Shown here: piece after piece, positions 25,241-34,492 of the stretch
Numbering within the stretch: position 1 is the stretch's first letter
Layout: each line of letters begins with the position of its first letter
Assembly (NCBI GenBank): GCA_017403185.1
Contig: JAFQON010000013.1
Location: 34,700-98,699, forward strand
Length of the DNA stretch: 64,000 nt
Source of the DNA: Clostridia bacterium
GTDB taxonomy: Bacteria > Bacillota > Clostridia > Oscillospirales > Acutalibacteraceae
Direction of reading: 5' to 3'
The notes under the pieces: generated by a model
What the model was told of the DNA's origin: nothing
The model's input: the letters and a program-made list of their open reading frames with translations, nothing else
The model's database searches: none
Position numbers and translations under genes: made by a program

Positions 25241-25268
25241 GGCTGCCCCGTCAATCGGCGGGACAGCC
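25241..25268 (-). terminator. Terminator between phage island and ChbG gene
   Basis: 10-bp GC-rich stem GGCTG..CCCG (25241-25250 with 25259-25268), perfect with one G-U on the minus strand. T-rich sequence follows on the minus side. Confidence 0.65.
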
Positions 25269-25275
25269 TGATTTA

Positions 25276-26175
25276 TTATTTTCTCATTGCTGCAAGGTCA
25301 CGGTAGTTGATAAGCTTGATGCCGTGTGCCTCAATGTGCTGCTTTGTTTTGGGGTCATTCATAACCTGATATTCCCACACTCTTCTGTTCCAGCAGCCCG
25401 TTGTGCCTTTGAGGTCGTCGGTTTCAATTGAGGGGTGAAGGTAGGTTTCGGTTACGCCGTTGGGAATGTTTGCATAGAGGTCATAGAGATATTCCTTGAA
25501 ATTCTCATAGCTTTCATCCTGAGGGCCGCCCCATTCGTTGGGGATGAGGTAATCGGGGATTGCAACGCCCTGAGCGTTTGCGAATGCGATGATTTTGCCG
25601 AACACCATCTCAATAAGGCTCTTGTCAACATTGATATCGAGCATCGAGTTGCCCATCATTGCATCGGTAACATTGCCCGGCAGGCGGAAGGGCAGACCGT
25701 ATTCGCCCGCAAGGGCAAGAGTTGTCTGCAGAAGCTCGAAGCGGCCCGTTTCGATGCCGTAGAGTGAACCCATATGATTATCAAGGTGCGAGGGATTAAC
25801 AAGGCCGAGCTTCTTGCAGCGCTCAATCTGTGCTCTGATTTCGCCTTCAACCTCGTCAATATCAACATTTTGTTCAACCTGATCGCTTTCGTGCCACATG
25901 AAGCCCTCTTCGTCACGGAGCGAATCGGTGTTGTTTGAATTCACGGGTGCCCAGCGATAGTTTGACCATTCGCTCGTGAGGGTAAGATGAACACCGATTG
26001 CAAACTGCGGATTTTCGCCCGCAAATCTGCAGGCCTCGGGTGCCCATGCGCAGGGAGCCATGATTGTTGATGATGTGAGAGCACTCTTTTCGTTTTTAAG
26101 AAGCTCCATAACAGCGAGGTTTGCGCCTCTGCACATTCCGAAATCGTCTGCGTTGATGATAAGATATCTGTCCAT
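25276..26175 (-). CDS. ChbG/HpnK-family carbohydrate deacetylase
   Basis: Metal-dependent deacetylase acting on N-acetylated sugars or oligosaccharides (YdjC fold), 299 residues. The metal-site motifs are visible: NADDFG near the N-terminus, GVHLTLT, and HLDNHMG. AAAGGAG lies 8 bases before ATG. It is last in a unit with GH92 and the FliB-like gene (13 bases after GH92), so a role in host or yeast N-glycan/mannan use is plausible. The exact substrate cannot be read from sequence. Confidence 0.9.
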   Translation of the reverse strand: MDRYLIINADDFGMCRGANLAVMELLKNEKSALTSSTIMAPCAWAPEACRFAGENPQFAIGVHLTLTSEWSNYRWAPVNSNNTDSLRDEEGFMWHESDQVEQNVDIDEVEGEIRAQIERCKKLGLVNPSHLDNHMGSLYGIETGRFELLQTTLALAGEYGLPFRLPGNVTDAMMGNSMLDINVDKSLIEMVFGKIIAFANAQGVAIPDYLIPNEWGGPQDESYENFKEYLYDLYANIPNGVTETYLHPSIETDDLKGTTGCWNRRVWEYQVMNDPKTKQHIEAHGIKLINYRDLAAMRK

Positions 26176-26188
26176 TTTTACTTCTCCT

Positions 26189-28237
26189 TTAAATCAAATC
26201 TTTATACTGAATTTTATTGCCGTCAAATTTGTTCACATCGAGCTCTTTATCGCCGATAAAGGCTTTGTCAACCTGCTTTATTCCCTTGACATATTCGGGT
26301 CTGCCGGGGCAGAAGGGGTAAAGACCGAGCACACCGAAAATATACCATATAGCCGTTGTGCCGTTGTCCTCGTCACCGGGGAAGCCGTCATCCTCATATG
26401 AAAAAAGCTCATCGCAGATTTTTTTGACCCAATGTTCGGTTTTCTCAACCTCGCCAAGCTCCGAATAAATATAAGGAATATGGAAGGAGGGCTGATTGTT
26501 CATGCCGCACTGACCGAAGTCAACCGCCGCCATCTCGGTTATCTCGTGAATTTCGCAGCCGTAGCCGATGATTTCATAATACGGCGGAGTTGCAAAAAGC
26601 TCATCTATTTTTGCAATCAGCTTATCCTTGCCGCCATAGAGCTTTGCGAGCCCCTCCATATCGTGGGGCACTGCGAATGAATTCTGCCACGCACTGCCCT
26701 CTGTGTAATCCCTGCCCCAGCCGATGGGTGTGAAGTCGGGGCGGAATTCGCCTTTTTTGTTCTTTGCACGCATAAAGCCCGTTTCGGGGTCAAAGAGATT
26801 TTTGTAGTTGAGAGCACGCTTTCTGTATTCTTTTTCGATATCCTTTTTGCCGAGTATTTTTGCAATTTCTGCTATGCACCAGTCGCCGTAAGCCGCATCA
26901 AGAGTGAGGTTTACGGTCTCTTTTTCTTCCTCGTAGGGCACATAGCCGAGCTTGCAGTAGCTCTCTGCACCGTTTCTGCCGAAGCGTTTGTGAGGCGCAT
27001 TTGTAACGGAATGCTTTATCATTCCTTCAAGTGCAATTTCAAGAGTGTCATTATCAATGAAGCCCTTCACCGCACCGTCGGCGATAACCGCATCAACGAG
27101 CGTGCTCGGCATACAGCCGCATTCGCCGATTGAAAGCCAGCGGGGGAGCCAACCGCTCTCTTTGTATTCATTGATGAATGCTGCAAGCATTTCACGCAGC
27201 TCATCTTTTGCGACAAGGGCAAAGAAGGGGTAAACCGTGCGGTATGTATCCCAAAAGCCGTTGTCGGTGTATCTCACGCCGCTGCGGATTGAGCCGTCGT
27301 GGGGGCAGTAGTGAATCGGGTTGCCGTTTTTATCGTATTCGTAGCATTTATGGGGGTAGAGGAATGCACGGTACATACACGAATAGAAGGTCTTGAAGAG
27401 CTTTTTGTCTTTGGTTTCTATTTTAACTCTTGAAAGATACTCTTCCCATGTGTTTTCGGCAAAAGCCTTTGTGTCTTCAAGCGATTTGCCCGAAAGCTCT
27501 GTTTCAAGATTGAGAAGAGCCTGTTCAAAGCTGATGTACGAGGTTGAAAGGCGGATATCCGTCACTTTGCTTGTGAGCGCAAGGTGAATTCCCGCTTTTT
27601 TACCCCTGCATTTTGTGCCTTTTCTGAATTTATCGTCACTGCTGACGAGCGTTTTTTCTGCATCAACGCTGCCTTCGGGGAAGCGGAACACGATATATGT
27701 TTTAAATTTCACCGCTTCACCGCTCATGTGCATATCGGTTGATGCAAAGAGAGTGCTTGTTTTTTCATCAAAACGGTAGCTGCACATTCCTTTTACGGGG
27801 GTGACGGAGAAATAATTGTCGCCGTCTTCGTCAAAGGAAATTCGTATCTGTGCACCTCTTTCGGAGGGCGAAAGCTCGAAAACAGATCTTGAGCGAAGCA
27901 AACGGAATTTAAGATAGTGCGGAGTAAGCACCGCTTCCTCGGGCCTGAAGCCCGACCAACGCTCTTCGCCGTCAAAGCCGCCGAGAAGCTTGTTCTGCGG
28001 TGTCATCAGCATTGCTCCGTAATCCGCAATCCACGGTGAGGGCTGATGAGTGAGCCTGATTCCTTCAAGGCTGCGGCTGTCGGGGTGGTAATACCATCTG
28101 ATGTTACCCTCAACATTCTGCGGACAAAATGCCGCCATGCCGAAGGGGAGCTGAACAAGCGGCAGGGTGTTGCCGTTTGAATAGCGGTGAACGGATTTGC
28201 TGCCTTGCTTTGTGTTGACATAATCAAGATATCTCAT
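26189..28237 (-). CDS. GH92 family alpha-mannosidase
   Basis: Calcium-dependent exo-alpha-mannosidase (682 residues, normal for GH92). It removes alpha-linked mannose from N-glycans or mannans. Diagnostic stretches include PFGMAAFCPQN, LTHQPSPW, TDNGFWDTYRTVYPFF and the C-terminal PGDEDNGTTAIWYIF. No signal peptide is visible, so it should act inside the cell on imported oligosaccharides. Its start overlaps the end of the FliB-like gene by four bases, so translation is coupled. Confidence 0.93.
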   Translation of the reverse strand: MRYLDYVNTKQGSKSVHRYSNGNTLPLVQLPFGMAAFCPQNVEGNIRWYYHPDSRSLEGIRLTHQPSPWIADYGAMLMTPQNKLLGGFDGEERWSGFRPEEAVLTPHYLKFRLLRSRSVFELSPSERGAQIRISFDEDGDNYFSVTPVKGMCSYRFDEKTSTLFASTDMHMSGEAVKFKTYIVFRFPEGSVDAEKTLVSSDDKFRKGTKCRGKKAGIHLALTSKVTDIRLSTSYISFEQALLNLETELSGKSLEDTKAFAENTWEEYLSRVKIETKDKKLFKTFYSCMYRAFLYPHKCYEYDKNGNPIHYCPHDGSIRSGVRYTDNGFWDTYRTVYPFFALVAKDELREMLAAFINEYKESGWLPRWLSIGECGCMPSTLVDAVIADGAVKGFIDNDTLEIALEGMIKHSVTNAPHKRFGRNGAESYCKLGYVPYEEEKETVNLTLDAAYGDWCIAEIAKILGKKDIEKEYRKRALNYKNLFDPETGFMRAKNKKGEFRPDFTPIGWGRDYTEGSAWQNSFAVPHDMEGLAKLYGGKDKLIAKIDELFATPPYYEIIGYGCEIHEITEMAAVDFGQCGMNNQPSFHIPYIYSELGEVEKTEHWVKKICDELFSYEDDGFPGDEDNGTTAIWYIFGVLGLYPFCPGRPEYVKGIKQVDKAFIGDKELDVNKFDGNKIQYKDLI

Positions 28238-29310
28238 GCTTTTTCTCCTTCCGAGAGAATGTTTATAAGGTTTTCGGTGCCGTAGTAACGGCTTTTTTTC
28301 ATTGAACGGAAAAGATAATCCAGATTATCTGAGCAATGCTCAATTTCTTTTGAATATTTTTGAGAAATATCGGTGCGCTGTTCCTTCGTGAGTGCTCCGA
28401 GAGCTGCGTGCAGCCGCTTTACTGCGATGACCGATACGGCGGCGAATTTTGCTTTTGTGAGCACATCGCCGTCATAGGCGGCAGTGATAAAATAACGGAA
28501 AATGAAGTAAATCATAAGTTGCTCATATTCCCAATCAGGGGCGACGAAGCCTTGCATATCAACGCATTCGATGTTGCGGAGCTTATCGCCGAAATCGGGT
28601 CTTATAAATTCAAGTGTGCTGAAATCCGCAGAAAATCTGTTGAGTGCACGCTTTGCTTTTGTCTGAGAATAAGTGTGCTCATGAGAAAGAAAAAATTCCG
28701 CACTGAGAAAAGCCGCTTTTTCAAGGCAATCTTCTTTTATAAGCTGCTGCAACGCCTGAGAAAATTCCAAAAAAGCACAAATCCTGTGCTCAACTGAAAA
28801 TTTTCTTTGCTGAAGTATATCTATCGCCTTTTTTCGTGCAGCAAGCAGCGTAAAATATAATTCCGCATCAAAATCCGAGGGAATGATTGCGCCGTCGGTT
28901 TCTTTTGAAACAAGGGCTGCGGGCTCGTCGCTTTCAAATATCAGCCTTGCCGCTTCGGGGCAGGAGAGAGAAAGACCCTCTTCAAGCCTTGCACCGAATG
29001 CGTTTGTGAATCGGGGGAATTTTCTGCAGGTCAGGCAGAGATTTTCGTGACCGATTTCTTTATACATCTCACAAAGACCGCTGTCGAGCAGAAACGGGCA
29101 TCTGTTGCCCTGAGCGGCAAATATGCTCTCACCGTCACCGTCAGCCGTGATAAGGCTGCGGATTTTATCGCCGTAAGGGCTGCTTAAGCTGCCGTATTTT
29201 TCAAGACTTTCGCCGTCAATAACGATATCCCAGCCTGCGCAGCAGGTGTCGGGGCATCTGTCGGCGATGCAGGCGAATTTTTCAAAATAAACGGGGCGTG
29301 TAATTTTCAT
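28234..29310 (-). CDS. fliB: FliB-like (flagellin lysine N-methylase family) protein
   Basis: 358 residues with the Cys-rich N-terminal pattern of the YkgJ/FliB family (CIADRCPDTCCAGW ... CEMYKEIGHENLCLTCRKFPR), a probable Fe-S or zinc site. Family members methylate flagellin lysines in Salmonella, but most clostridial homologues have no proven substrate, and no flagellar gene is in this window. The frame extends to TTG 29316; ATG 29310 is preferred, though no strong ribosome site is visible. First gene of the unit with GH92 and ChbG. Confidence 0.8.
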   Translation of the reverse strand: MKITRPVYFEKFACIADRCPDTCCAGWDIVIDGESLEKYGSLSSPYGDKIRSLITADGDGESIFAAQGNRCPFLLDSGLCEMYKEIGHENLCLTCRKFPRFTNAFGARLEEGLSLSCPEAARLIFESDEPAALVSKETDGAIIPSDFDAELYFTLLAARKKAIDILQQRKFSVEHRICAFLEFSQALQQLIKEDCLEKAAFLSAEFFLSHEHTYSQTKAKRALNRFSADFSTLEFIRPDFGDKLRNIECVDMQGFVAPDWEYEQLMIYFIFRYFITAAYDGDVLTKAKFAAVSVIAVKRLHAALGALTKEQRTDISQKYSKEIEHCSDNLDYLFRSMKKSRYYGTENLINILSEGEKA

Positions 29311-29355
29311 AAGCAAAAATTTGAGTGGAAAAGTGAATGGTTTTCACTTAAACGA

Positions 29356-29383
29356 CAGGGGCGACCCCGAAAGGCCGCCCGTG
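29356..29383. repeat. REP-like GC palindrome
   Basis: Minus strand stem GGGCGGCC/GGTCGCCC with a 6-base loop and no T run. It shares its stem sequence with the hairpin at 38010-38030 and its flanks with the palindrome at 52698-52723. Confidence 0.6.
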
Positions 29384-29388
29384 AGCGA

Positions 29389-31167
29389 TTAATATATTTC
29401 TTCGGGGTAATCTTCATATCCGCCGAGGTCTTCTTCGGGAGTTTCGGGCTCGATAATGTTACCGAATTCATCTGTTGCGGGCTCAATCGGGTTGCCGAAT
29501 TCATCTGTTGCAGGCTCCTGAATGTTGACAACAAGAAATACCGTTGTGCCGTCTGCATAAGCCTTTTCTGCAATGGGTGACATTGAGATAACCTCTTTAT
29601 CCCTGTATGACGGGTCGCTTGTTTCGGTTATTTTGCAAACAAAGCCGAGCTCTTCAAGGCGGAGCTTTGCTTCTTCACTGTCTGAGCCCACAACATCCGG
29701 CAGCACGATTTCCTTTTCACCCTTGCTTACATAAAGAGTGATTTTTGTGCCTGCGGGAACCTTTTCACCGGCTGTGATGCTCTGATTCACGATATATCCC
29801 GAGCCGACTTCACTGTCATAAACATATTCATCAACAAAAACAAAGTTTTTTGTGAAAACGGGGTTTGAGGTGATGTCGATGTAGAGCCTGTCAATGAAAT
29901 TCGGCACCTCAACAAGCTCGCCGAGGGTTGTTGAAACGGAGTTGTCGTTTGAATTGCTTCCCTTGAGGAAAATCACATGGTCACGCAGAGGACCGATAAC
30001 AAGTATCGCAAAAATCAAAAGACCTGCAAGGAAGCTGATTAATGCCGTGAGGATTACCGTGCCGGGACCTCCGGAATTTTTTTGCGGAGAGTCGGATTTT
30101 TTTGTTGCCTGTCGATTAGAAGAGGGCTTCGAAGGATTCTGCACATTGCCTGAGGGTGCAGCAGGGGGAACGGGTTTCTGATACTGACCCGAGGCTGCAG
30201 ATGCGGCGGGTGATGCGGAAAGCTCTGCTCTGAGCTGCTCAACCGTTCTTGTTCTGTCCTCAGGCAGAATCTGAAGAGCGTTGATAAGACCGTTTATAAC
30301 ATAAGCTGGCAGAGCCTCGGCAAATTTGCCGGGCACCATAAGCTTGTCGTTTGCCATTCTTTCTTTTGCACTGATCGGATCGCTGCCTATAAGAGTGCGG
30401 TAAAGCACAGCCGCAAAGGCATAAATATCGGTCCATGTGCCCTGACCGCCGTCAAAGCCGTATTGCTCGATTGCGGCATAGCCGTCAAAAAGCTGGCTGT
30501 TGAGGTCGCTTCTTGAATTCCTTGCAGCGCCTACACAGAAGCCCGTGATTTTGATTTTGCCGTCGGGGCCTATTATGAGGGTCGAGGGCGAAATTCCTCT
30601 GTGAATAATTCCCGAGGAGTGAAGCGTGCCGAGTGTTGAGAGAATGGGCATGAGAAGCTGCCTTGCCTTATCCCATGAAACATAGCCCGTCTTGCTTCTG
30701 AGAAGAAAATCACGAAGAGATATTCCCTCAAAATGATCGTATATTGCAAATGATGTTCCGTGGTCATTGACCACCGCATTTACGCTGATAAGCGCAGAGA
30801 GCCCCCTGAGCCTTGCAAGCTTTGTCCAGAGCTCAACGAAGCTCTGCCTGAGCTCAACAAACACATTCTCACTGCCCCTCATCACCTGAAGGGTGAGGTT
30901 TGAAGAGGTTCTTGTGGTGAAGGTTTCGGGTATGAATTCTCTTATTTTGATTGCTTTTTTCTCGGCAAGGTCCCAGCCTATGTATGTGGCTCCTTCGCCG
31001 TTGTATTCGAGCATTTTACCCACAAGATAGCGGTTTGCGATAACCGTTCTTACGGGCAGATAGGGCGGAATCTGAACCGAATCGGCATGATACCCGCAAT
31101 ACGGGCACTGCTTTTTCTCGCCTATCTCACGCATACAGCTCATGCAAAGATTATCCGAACTAATCAT
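29389..31167 (-). CDS. Membrane PASTA protein with degenerate kinase domain (pseudokinase)
   Basis: 592 residues from ATG 31167 (AAGGAG 9 bases upstream; the frame continues to 31263 without a ribosome site). A zinc-ribbon-like CxxC pair (C8/C11 and C21/C24) is followed by a protein-kinase fold at about 40-315. The ATP-binding Lys74 is kept (KAIKI). The catalytic HRD is HRG (189-191) and the DFG is GFC (209-211), so phosphotransfer is unlikely. A Pro/Ser linker, membrane segment (370-392) and two PASTA-like domains (about 425-560) follow, ending in an acidic tail with a TDEFGN repeat. Related to PknB/PrkC cell-wall sensors by layout. Confidence 0.85.
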   Translation of the reverse strand: MISSDNLCMSCMREIGEKKQCPYCGYHADSVQIPPYLPVRTVIANRYLVGKMLEYNGEGATYIGWDLAEKKAIKIREFIPETFTTRTSSNLTLQVMRGSENVFVELRQSFVELWTKLARLRGLSALISVNAVVNDHGTSFAIYDHFEGISLRDFLLRSKTGYVSWDKARQLLMPILSTLGTLHSSGIIHRGISPSTLIIGPDGKIKITGFCVGAARNSRSDLNSQLFDGYAAIEQYGFDGGQGTWTDIYAFAAVLYRTLIGSDPISAKERMANDKLMVPGKFAEALPAYVINGLINALQILPEDRTRTVEQLRAELSASPAASAASGQYQKPVPPAAPSGNVQNPSKPSSNRQATKKSDSPQKNSGGPGTVILTALISFLAGLLIFAILVIGPLRDHVIFLKGSNSNDNSVSTTLGELVEVPNFIDRLYIDITSNPVFTKNFVFVDEYVYDSEVGSGYIVNQSITAGEKVPAGTKITLYVSKGEKEIVLPDVVGSDSEEAKLRLEELGFVCKITETSDPSYRDKEVISMSPIAEKAYADGTTVFLVVNIQEPATDEFGNPIEPATDEFGNIIEPETPEEDLGGYEDYPEEIY

Positions 31168-31201
31168 TTTCAGACACTCCTTTTTAATATAAACCGCAAT
31201 A

Positions 31202-31230
31202 ATGATATCAAATATTATCGCCTTTGTCAA
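31202..31230 (-). promoter_or_regulatory. Promoter of the PASTA pseudokinase gene
   Basis: Minus strand: TTGACA at 31225-31230, 17-base spacer, TATCAT at 31202-31207. Confidence 0.8.
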
Positions 31231-31314
31231 CGAAGGTGACATAATTGTAACTTTTATCGTCATAATGCTAAAGAAAATATGGAATAATTTGGTGCTATTA
31301 TTTATGATATATAC

Positions 31315-31343
31315 TTGAAAATAAGGGGGATAATTGTTATAAT
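31315..31343 (+). promoter_or_regulatory. Promoter of the glycogen operon
   Basis: TTGAAA at 31315-31320, 17-base spacer, TATAAT at 31338-31343, about 30 bases before the glgB start. Confidence 0.8.
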
Positions 31344-31375
31344 TAATTTAATTAGAGTCCGAAGGGGGCTTTTCA

Positions 31376-33262
31376 GTGAAAAAAGATATCAGCGTACCCC
31401 TTTATCTGTTCCATCAGGGCACAAACGCCAAGGCGTATGAGTTTCTCGGTGCTCATGCCTGTGACGGCGGCGTATGCTTCAGAGTATGGGCGCCCGATGC
31501 CGAATGGGTCGGGGTTGCAGGTGATTTCAACGGCTGGCAGGCAGGCTGCGCACCCATGGAAAAAATCAGCGTGGGTGTGTGGGAATGCACCGTTGACGGT
31601 GTAAAGCAATACGATTCGTATAAATTCCTCATCAAAACCCGTGACGGCAGGTCAATCTATAAGAGCGACCCCTACGCTTTCCATACCGAAACAAGACCCG
31701 ACACGGCTTCAAAATATTATCCTTCGCTTGATTTTAAGTGGAGCGACTCTGCGTGGCTCAAAAAGAGGAAGAGCAGAAATGTTCATGCTTCCCCCGTTAA
31801 TATTTATGAAGTTCATGCAGGCTCGTGGAGAGCAGACGGTGACGGGTATACGCTCACCTACAGAGGACTTGCAAACGAGCTTATCCCTTATGTTAAAGAA
31901 ATGGGCTACACTCATATAGAGCTGCTGCCGATAACGGAGCATCCGTTTGACGGCTCATGGGGCTATCAGGTTACGGGCTATTTTGCCCCCACATCCCGCT
32001 ACGGCACACCCGAGGATTTTGCATATCTTGTAAACACCGCCCACAAGGCGGGTATCGGAATTATCCTTGACTGGGTGCCTGCTCACTTTCCGAAGGATGC
32101 CTTTGGCCTTTATGAATTTGACGGCGGCCCGCTTTATGAATATGCAGACCCGCGCAAGGGTGAGCATTACGAATGGGGCACAAGAGTTTTTGACTACGGC
32201 AGGAACGAAGTGCAGAGCTTCCTTGCTTCAAGCGCAATGTTCTGGATTGAAAAATACCATATCGACGGACTTCGTGTGGATGCCGTTGCCTCAATGCTTT
32301 ATCTCGATTATTGCAGAAATGACGGTGAATGGATTCCCAACATCCACGGCGGCAAAGAAAACCTCGAAGCCGTTGCATTCCTCAAAAAGCTCAACGAGAG
32401 CATTTTCAGGGAGCACGGCGATGTGTTGATGATTGCGGAGGAAAGCACCATATGGCCTATGGTTTCAAAGCCCACCTATATGGGCGGTCTCGGCTTCAAC
32501 TTCAAGTGGAACATGGGCTGGATGAATGACTGCATCCGCTATTTCAATCTTGACGGAATTTACAGAAAATATCATCACGATAAGCTGACCTACACCTTCT
32601 CCTACGCATTCACGGAGAATTATATGCTTCCGATTTCGCATGACGAGGTTGTTCACGGCAAGGGCTCGCTTATTAACAAAATGCCCGGCAACTACGATGA
32701 AAAGTTTGCGGGAGTACGCTCCTTCCTCGGCTATATGATGTCGCATCCGGGTAAAAAGCTCCTCTTCATGGGCAGCGAATTCGGTCAGTTCAGTGAGTGG
32801 AATTACAAGCAGTCGCTTGACTGGCATCTGCTTGATTATGATAAACACAGGCAGCTTAAGGCTTATGTTGCTGCGCTCAACGGATTTTATCTCAAATCGG
32901 CTCCGCTCTGGGAAAATGATGCAGACGAAGGCAGCTTCAGCTGGATTGTCGGCGATGACAACGCAAATTCAACCATAGCATATATCAGGCGTGACAAGGG
33001 CGGCAGCGAGCTTATCTGTCTTTGCAATTTCACCAATGTAACAAGGCATAAATACCGCATCGGCGTGCCCTCGGCAGGCACCTACAGAGTTGTTTTCAGC
33101 TCGGCTGTCCCCGAATTCGGCGGCAGGGGCGAAAGCACCGTCGGTTCGGTCAAGGCAAAGAAAGAGCCTATGCACGGATACGATTACAGCATTGAACTCG
33201 ATATTGAGGGATTGAGCTGTATGTATATAAAAAGCACTTCAAGGAAACCTAAGATAAATTAA
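31376..33262 (+). CDS. glgB: 1,4-alpha-glucan branching enzyme
   Basis: Introduces alpha-1,6 branches into glycogen; GH13 enzyme of 628 residues. The N-terminal CBM48 domain (FRVWAPDAEWVGVAGDFNGW) is followed by the catalytic barrel with the nucleophile Asp (GLRVDAVASM), the acid Glu (MIAEEST) and the transition-state His-Asp (PISHDEVVHGKGS). A C-terminal beta domain follows. The start is GTG, 7 bases after a G-rich ribosome site. First gene of the glycogen operon. Confidence 0.95.
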   Translation: MKKDISVPLYLFHQGTNAKAYEFLGAHACDGGVCFRVWAPDAEWVGVAGDFNGWQAGCAPMEKISVGVWECTVDGVKQYDSYKFLIKTRDGRSIYKSDPYAFHTETRPDTASKYYPSLDFKWSDSAWLKKRKSRNVHASPVNIYEVHAGSWRADGDGYTLTYRGLANELIPYVKEMGYTHIELLPITEHPFDGSWGYQVTGYFAPTSRYGTPEDFAYLVNTAHKAGIGIILDWVPAHFPKDAFGLYEFDGGPLYEYADPRKGEHYEWGTRVFDYGRNEVQSFLASSAMFWIEKYHIDGLRVDAVASMLYLDYCRNDGEWIPNIHGGKENLEAVAFLKKLNESIFREHGDVLMIAEESTIWPMVSKPTYMGGLGFNFKWNMGWMNDCIRYFNLDGIYRKYHHDKLTYTFSYAFTENYMLPISHDEVVHGKGSLINKMPGNYDEKFAGVRSFLGYMMSHPGKKLLFMGSEFGQFSEWNYKQSLDWHLLDYDKHRQLKAYVAALNGFYLKSAPLWENDADEGSFSWIVGDDNANSTIAYIRRDKGGSELICLCNFTNVTRHKYRIGVPSAGTYRVVFSSAVPEFGGRGESTVGSVKAKKEPMHGYDYSIELDIEGLSCMYIKSTSRKPKIN

Positions 33263-33277
33263 AAGGAGGAACCCTTT

Positions 33278-34492
33278 ATGGCAGTTAAACCCGAATGTAT
33301 TGCAATGCTTCTTGCGGGCGGTCAGGGCAGCCGTCTCGGCATTCTGACCAAAAACATTGCAAAGCCTGCCGTTCCCTACGGCGGCAAGTACCGCATTATC
33401 GACTTCCCTCTTTCAAACTGTGTGAATTCAGGCATTTACACGGTCGGCGTTCTCACTCAGTATCAGCCCCTTGAGCTGAACGATTATATCGGCAACGGTC
33501 AGCCCTGGGATCTTGACCGTGCAAACGGCGGCGTTCACATCCTCTCTCCCTATCAGCAGATAAAGGGCACCGAATGGTATAAGGGCACCGCAAATGCAAT
33601 ATATCAGAACATCAACTTCATCGAGAGATATGACCCTGAATATGTTCTCATCCTTTCGGGCGACCATATCTACAAGATGGATTACTCAAAGATGCTCGAT
33701 TTCCACAAGGAAAAGAATGCAGACTGCACCATTGCAATGCTCGAAGTTCCCTGGGAGGAGGCAAGCCGCTTCGGACTTATGATTGTCAACGATGACGGCT
33801 CAATCAGCGAGTTTGAAGAGAAGCCCAAGAATCCCAGAAGCAACAAGGCTTCGATGGGTGTTTACATATTCAACTGGAAGAAACTCAGAAAATATCTTAT
33901 TGAAGATGAAGCAAAGGAAGGCTCGGGCAACGACTTCGGTCACGATGTCATCCCCGCAATGCACGGCGCAGGCGAGAGAATGTTTGCATATCAGTTTGAC
34001 GGCTACTGGAAGGATGTAGGAACAATCAGCAGCCTGTGGGATGCGAACCTTGACCTTCTCAACCCCAAGGTTGACCTTGACCTTGACGATGACGGCTGGA
34101 AGATTTATTCCCGTTCACCCGTTGCACCGCCTCACTATGTGGGCGCAAACGCAAAGGTTGAAAATTCAATGATAACCGAAGGCTGCGAAATCGAAGGCGA
34201 TATTGATTTCTCTGTTCTTTTTGCAAATGTAACCGTTGAAGAGGGCGCAGAGGTTAAATATTCAATCGTTATGCCCGGCACCGTAATCAAAAAGGGTGCA
34301 GTTGTTCAGTATTCGATAGTTGCCGAGAATGCGGTTATCGAAGAGGGTGCAGTGGTTGGCGAAAAGCCCGAAAATATGAAGAATATTGAGGATTGGGGCG
34401 TTGCGGTTATCGGCAACGGCGTCACAATCGGCAAGGGTGCAAAAATAGCACCCGATACAATGACAGACAGCGATGTAGGAGGTGCGGAATAA
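33278..34492 (+). CDS. glgC: Glucose-1-phosphate adenylyltransferase, catalytic subunit
   Basis: Makes ADP-glucose from ATP and glucose-1-phosphate, the committed step of glycogen synthesis. 404 residues: N-terminal nucleotidyltransferase with [11 protein letters not shown], the Asp of [11 protein letters not shown] and the Lys-containing FEEKPKNP, then a C-terminal left-handed beta-helix. AAAGGAGG ribosome site, 15 bases after glgB. Its stop codon TAA overlaps the glgD start by one base, so the two are translationally coupled, as in Firmicutes GlgC-GlgD heteromers. Confidence 0.95.
   Translation: MAVKPECIAMLLAGGQGSRLGILTKNIAKPAVPYGGKYRIIDFPLSNCVNSGIYTVGVLTQYQPLELNDYIGNGQPWDLDRANGGVHILSPYQQIKGTEWYKGTANAIYQNINFIERYDPEYVLILSGDHIYKMDYSKMLDFHKEKNADCTIAMLEVPWEEASRFGLMIVNDDGSISEFEEKPKNPRSNKASMGVYIFNWKKLRKYLIEDEAKEGSGNDFGHDVIPAMHGAGERMFAYQFDGYWKDVGTISSLWDANLDLLNPKVDLDLDDDGWKIYSRSPVAPPHYVGANAKVENSMITEGCEIEGDIDFSVLFANVTVEEGAEVKYSIVMPGTVIKKGAVVQYSIVAENAVIEEGAVVGEKPENMKNIEDWGVAVIGNGVTIGKGAKIAPDTMTDSDVGGAE

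Noticed and set aside
25212-25275. Phage attachment site
   Set aside because: No direct repeat between the two ends of the phage island could be found by eye; the region is mainly a terminator hairpin.
31168-31263. N-terminal hydrophobic extension of the PASTA pseudokinase
   Set aside because: It covers the predicted promoter and has no ribosome site; ATG 31167 with AAGGAG fits the zinc-ribbon start.
34393-34491. N-terminal extension of GlgD
   Set aside because: The extension lies inside glgC in another frame; ATG 34492 has an AGGAGGTG ribosome site and gives the family-like N-terminus.
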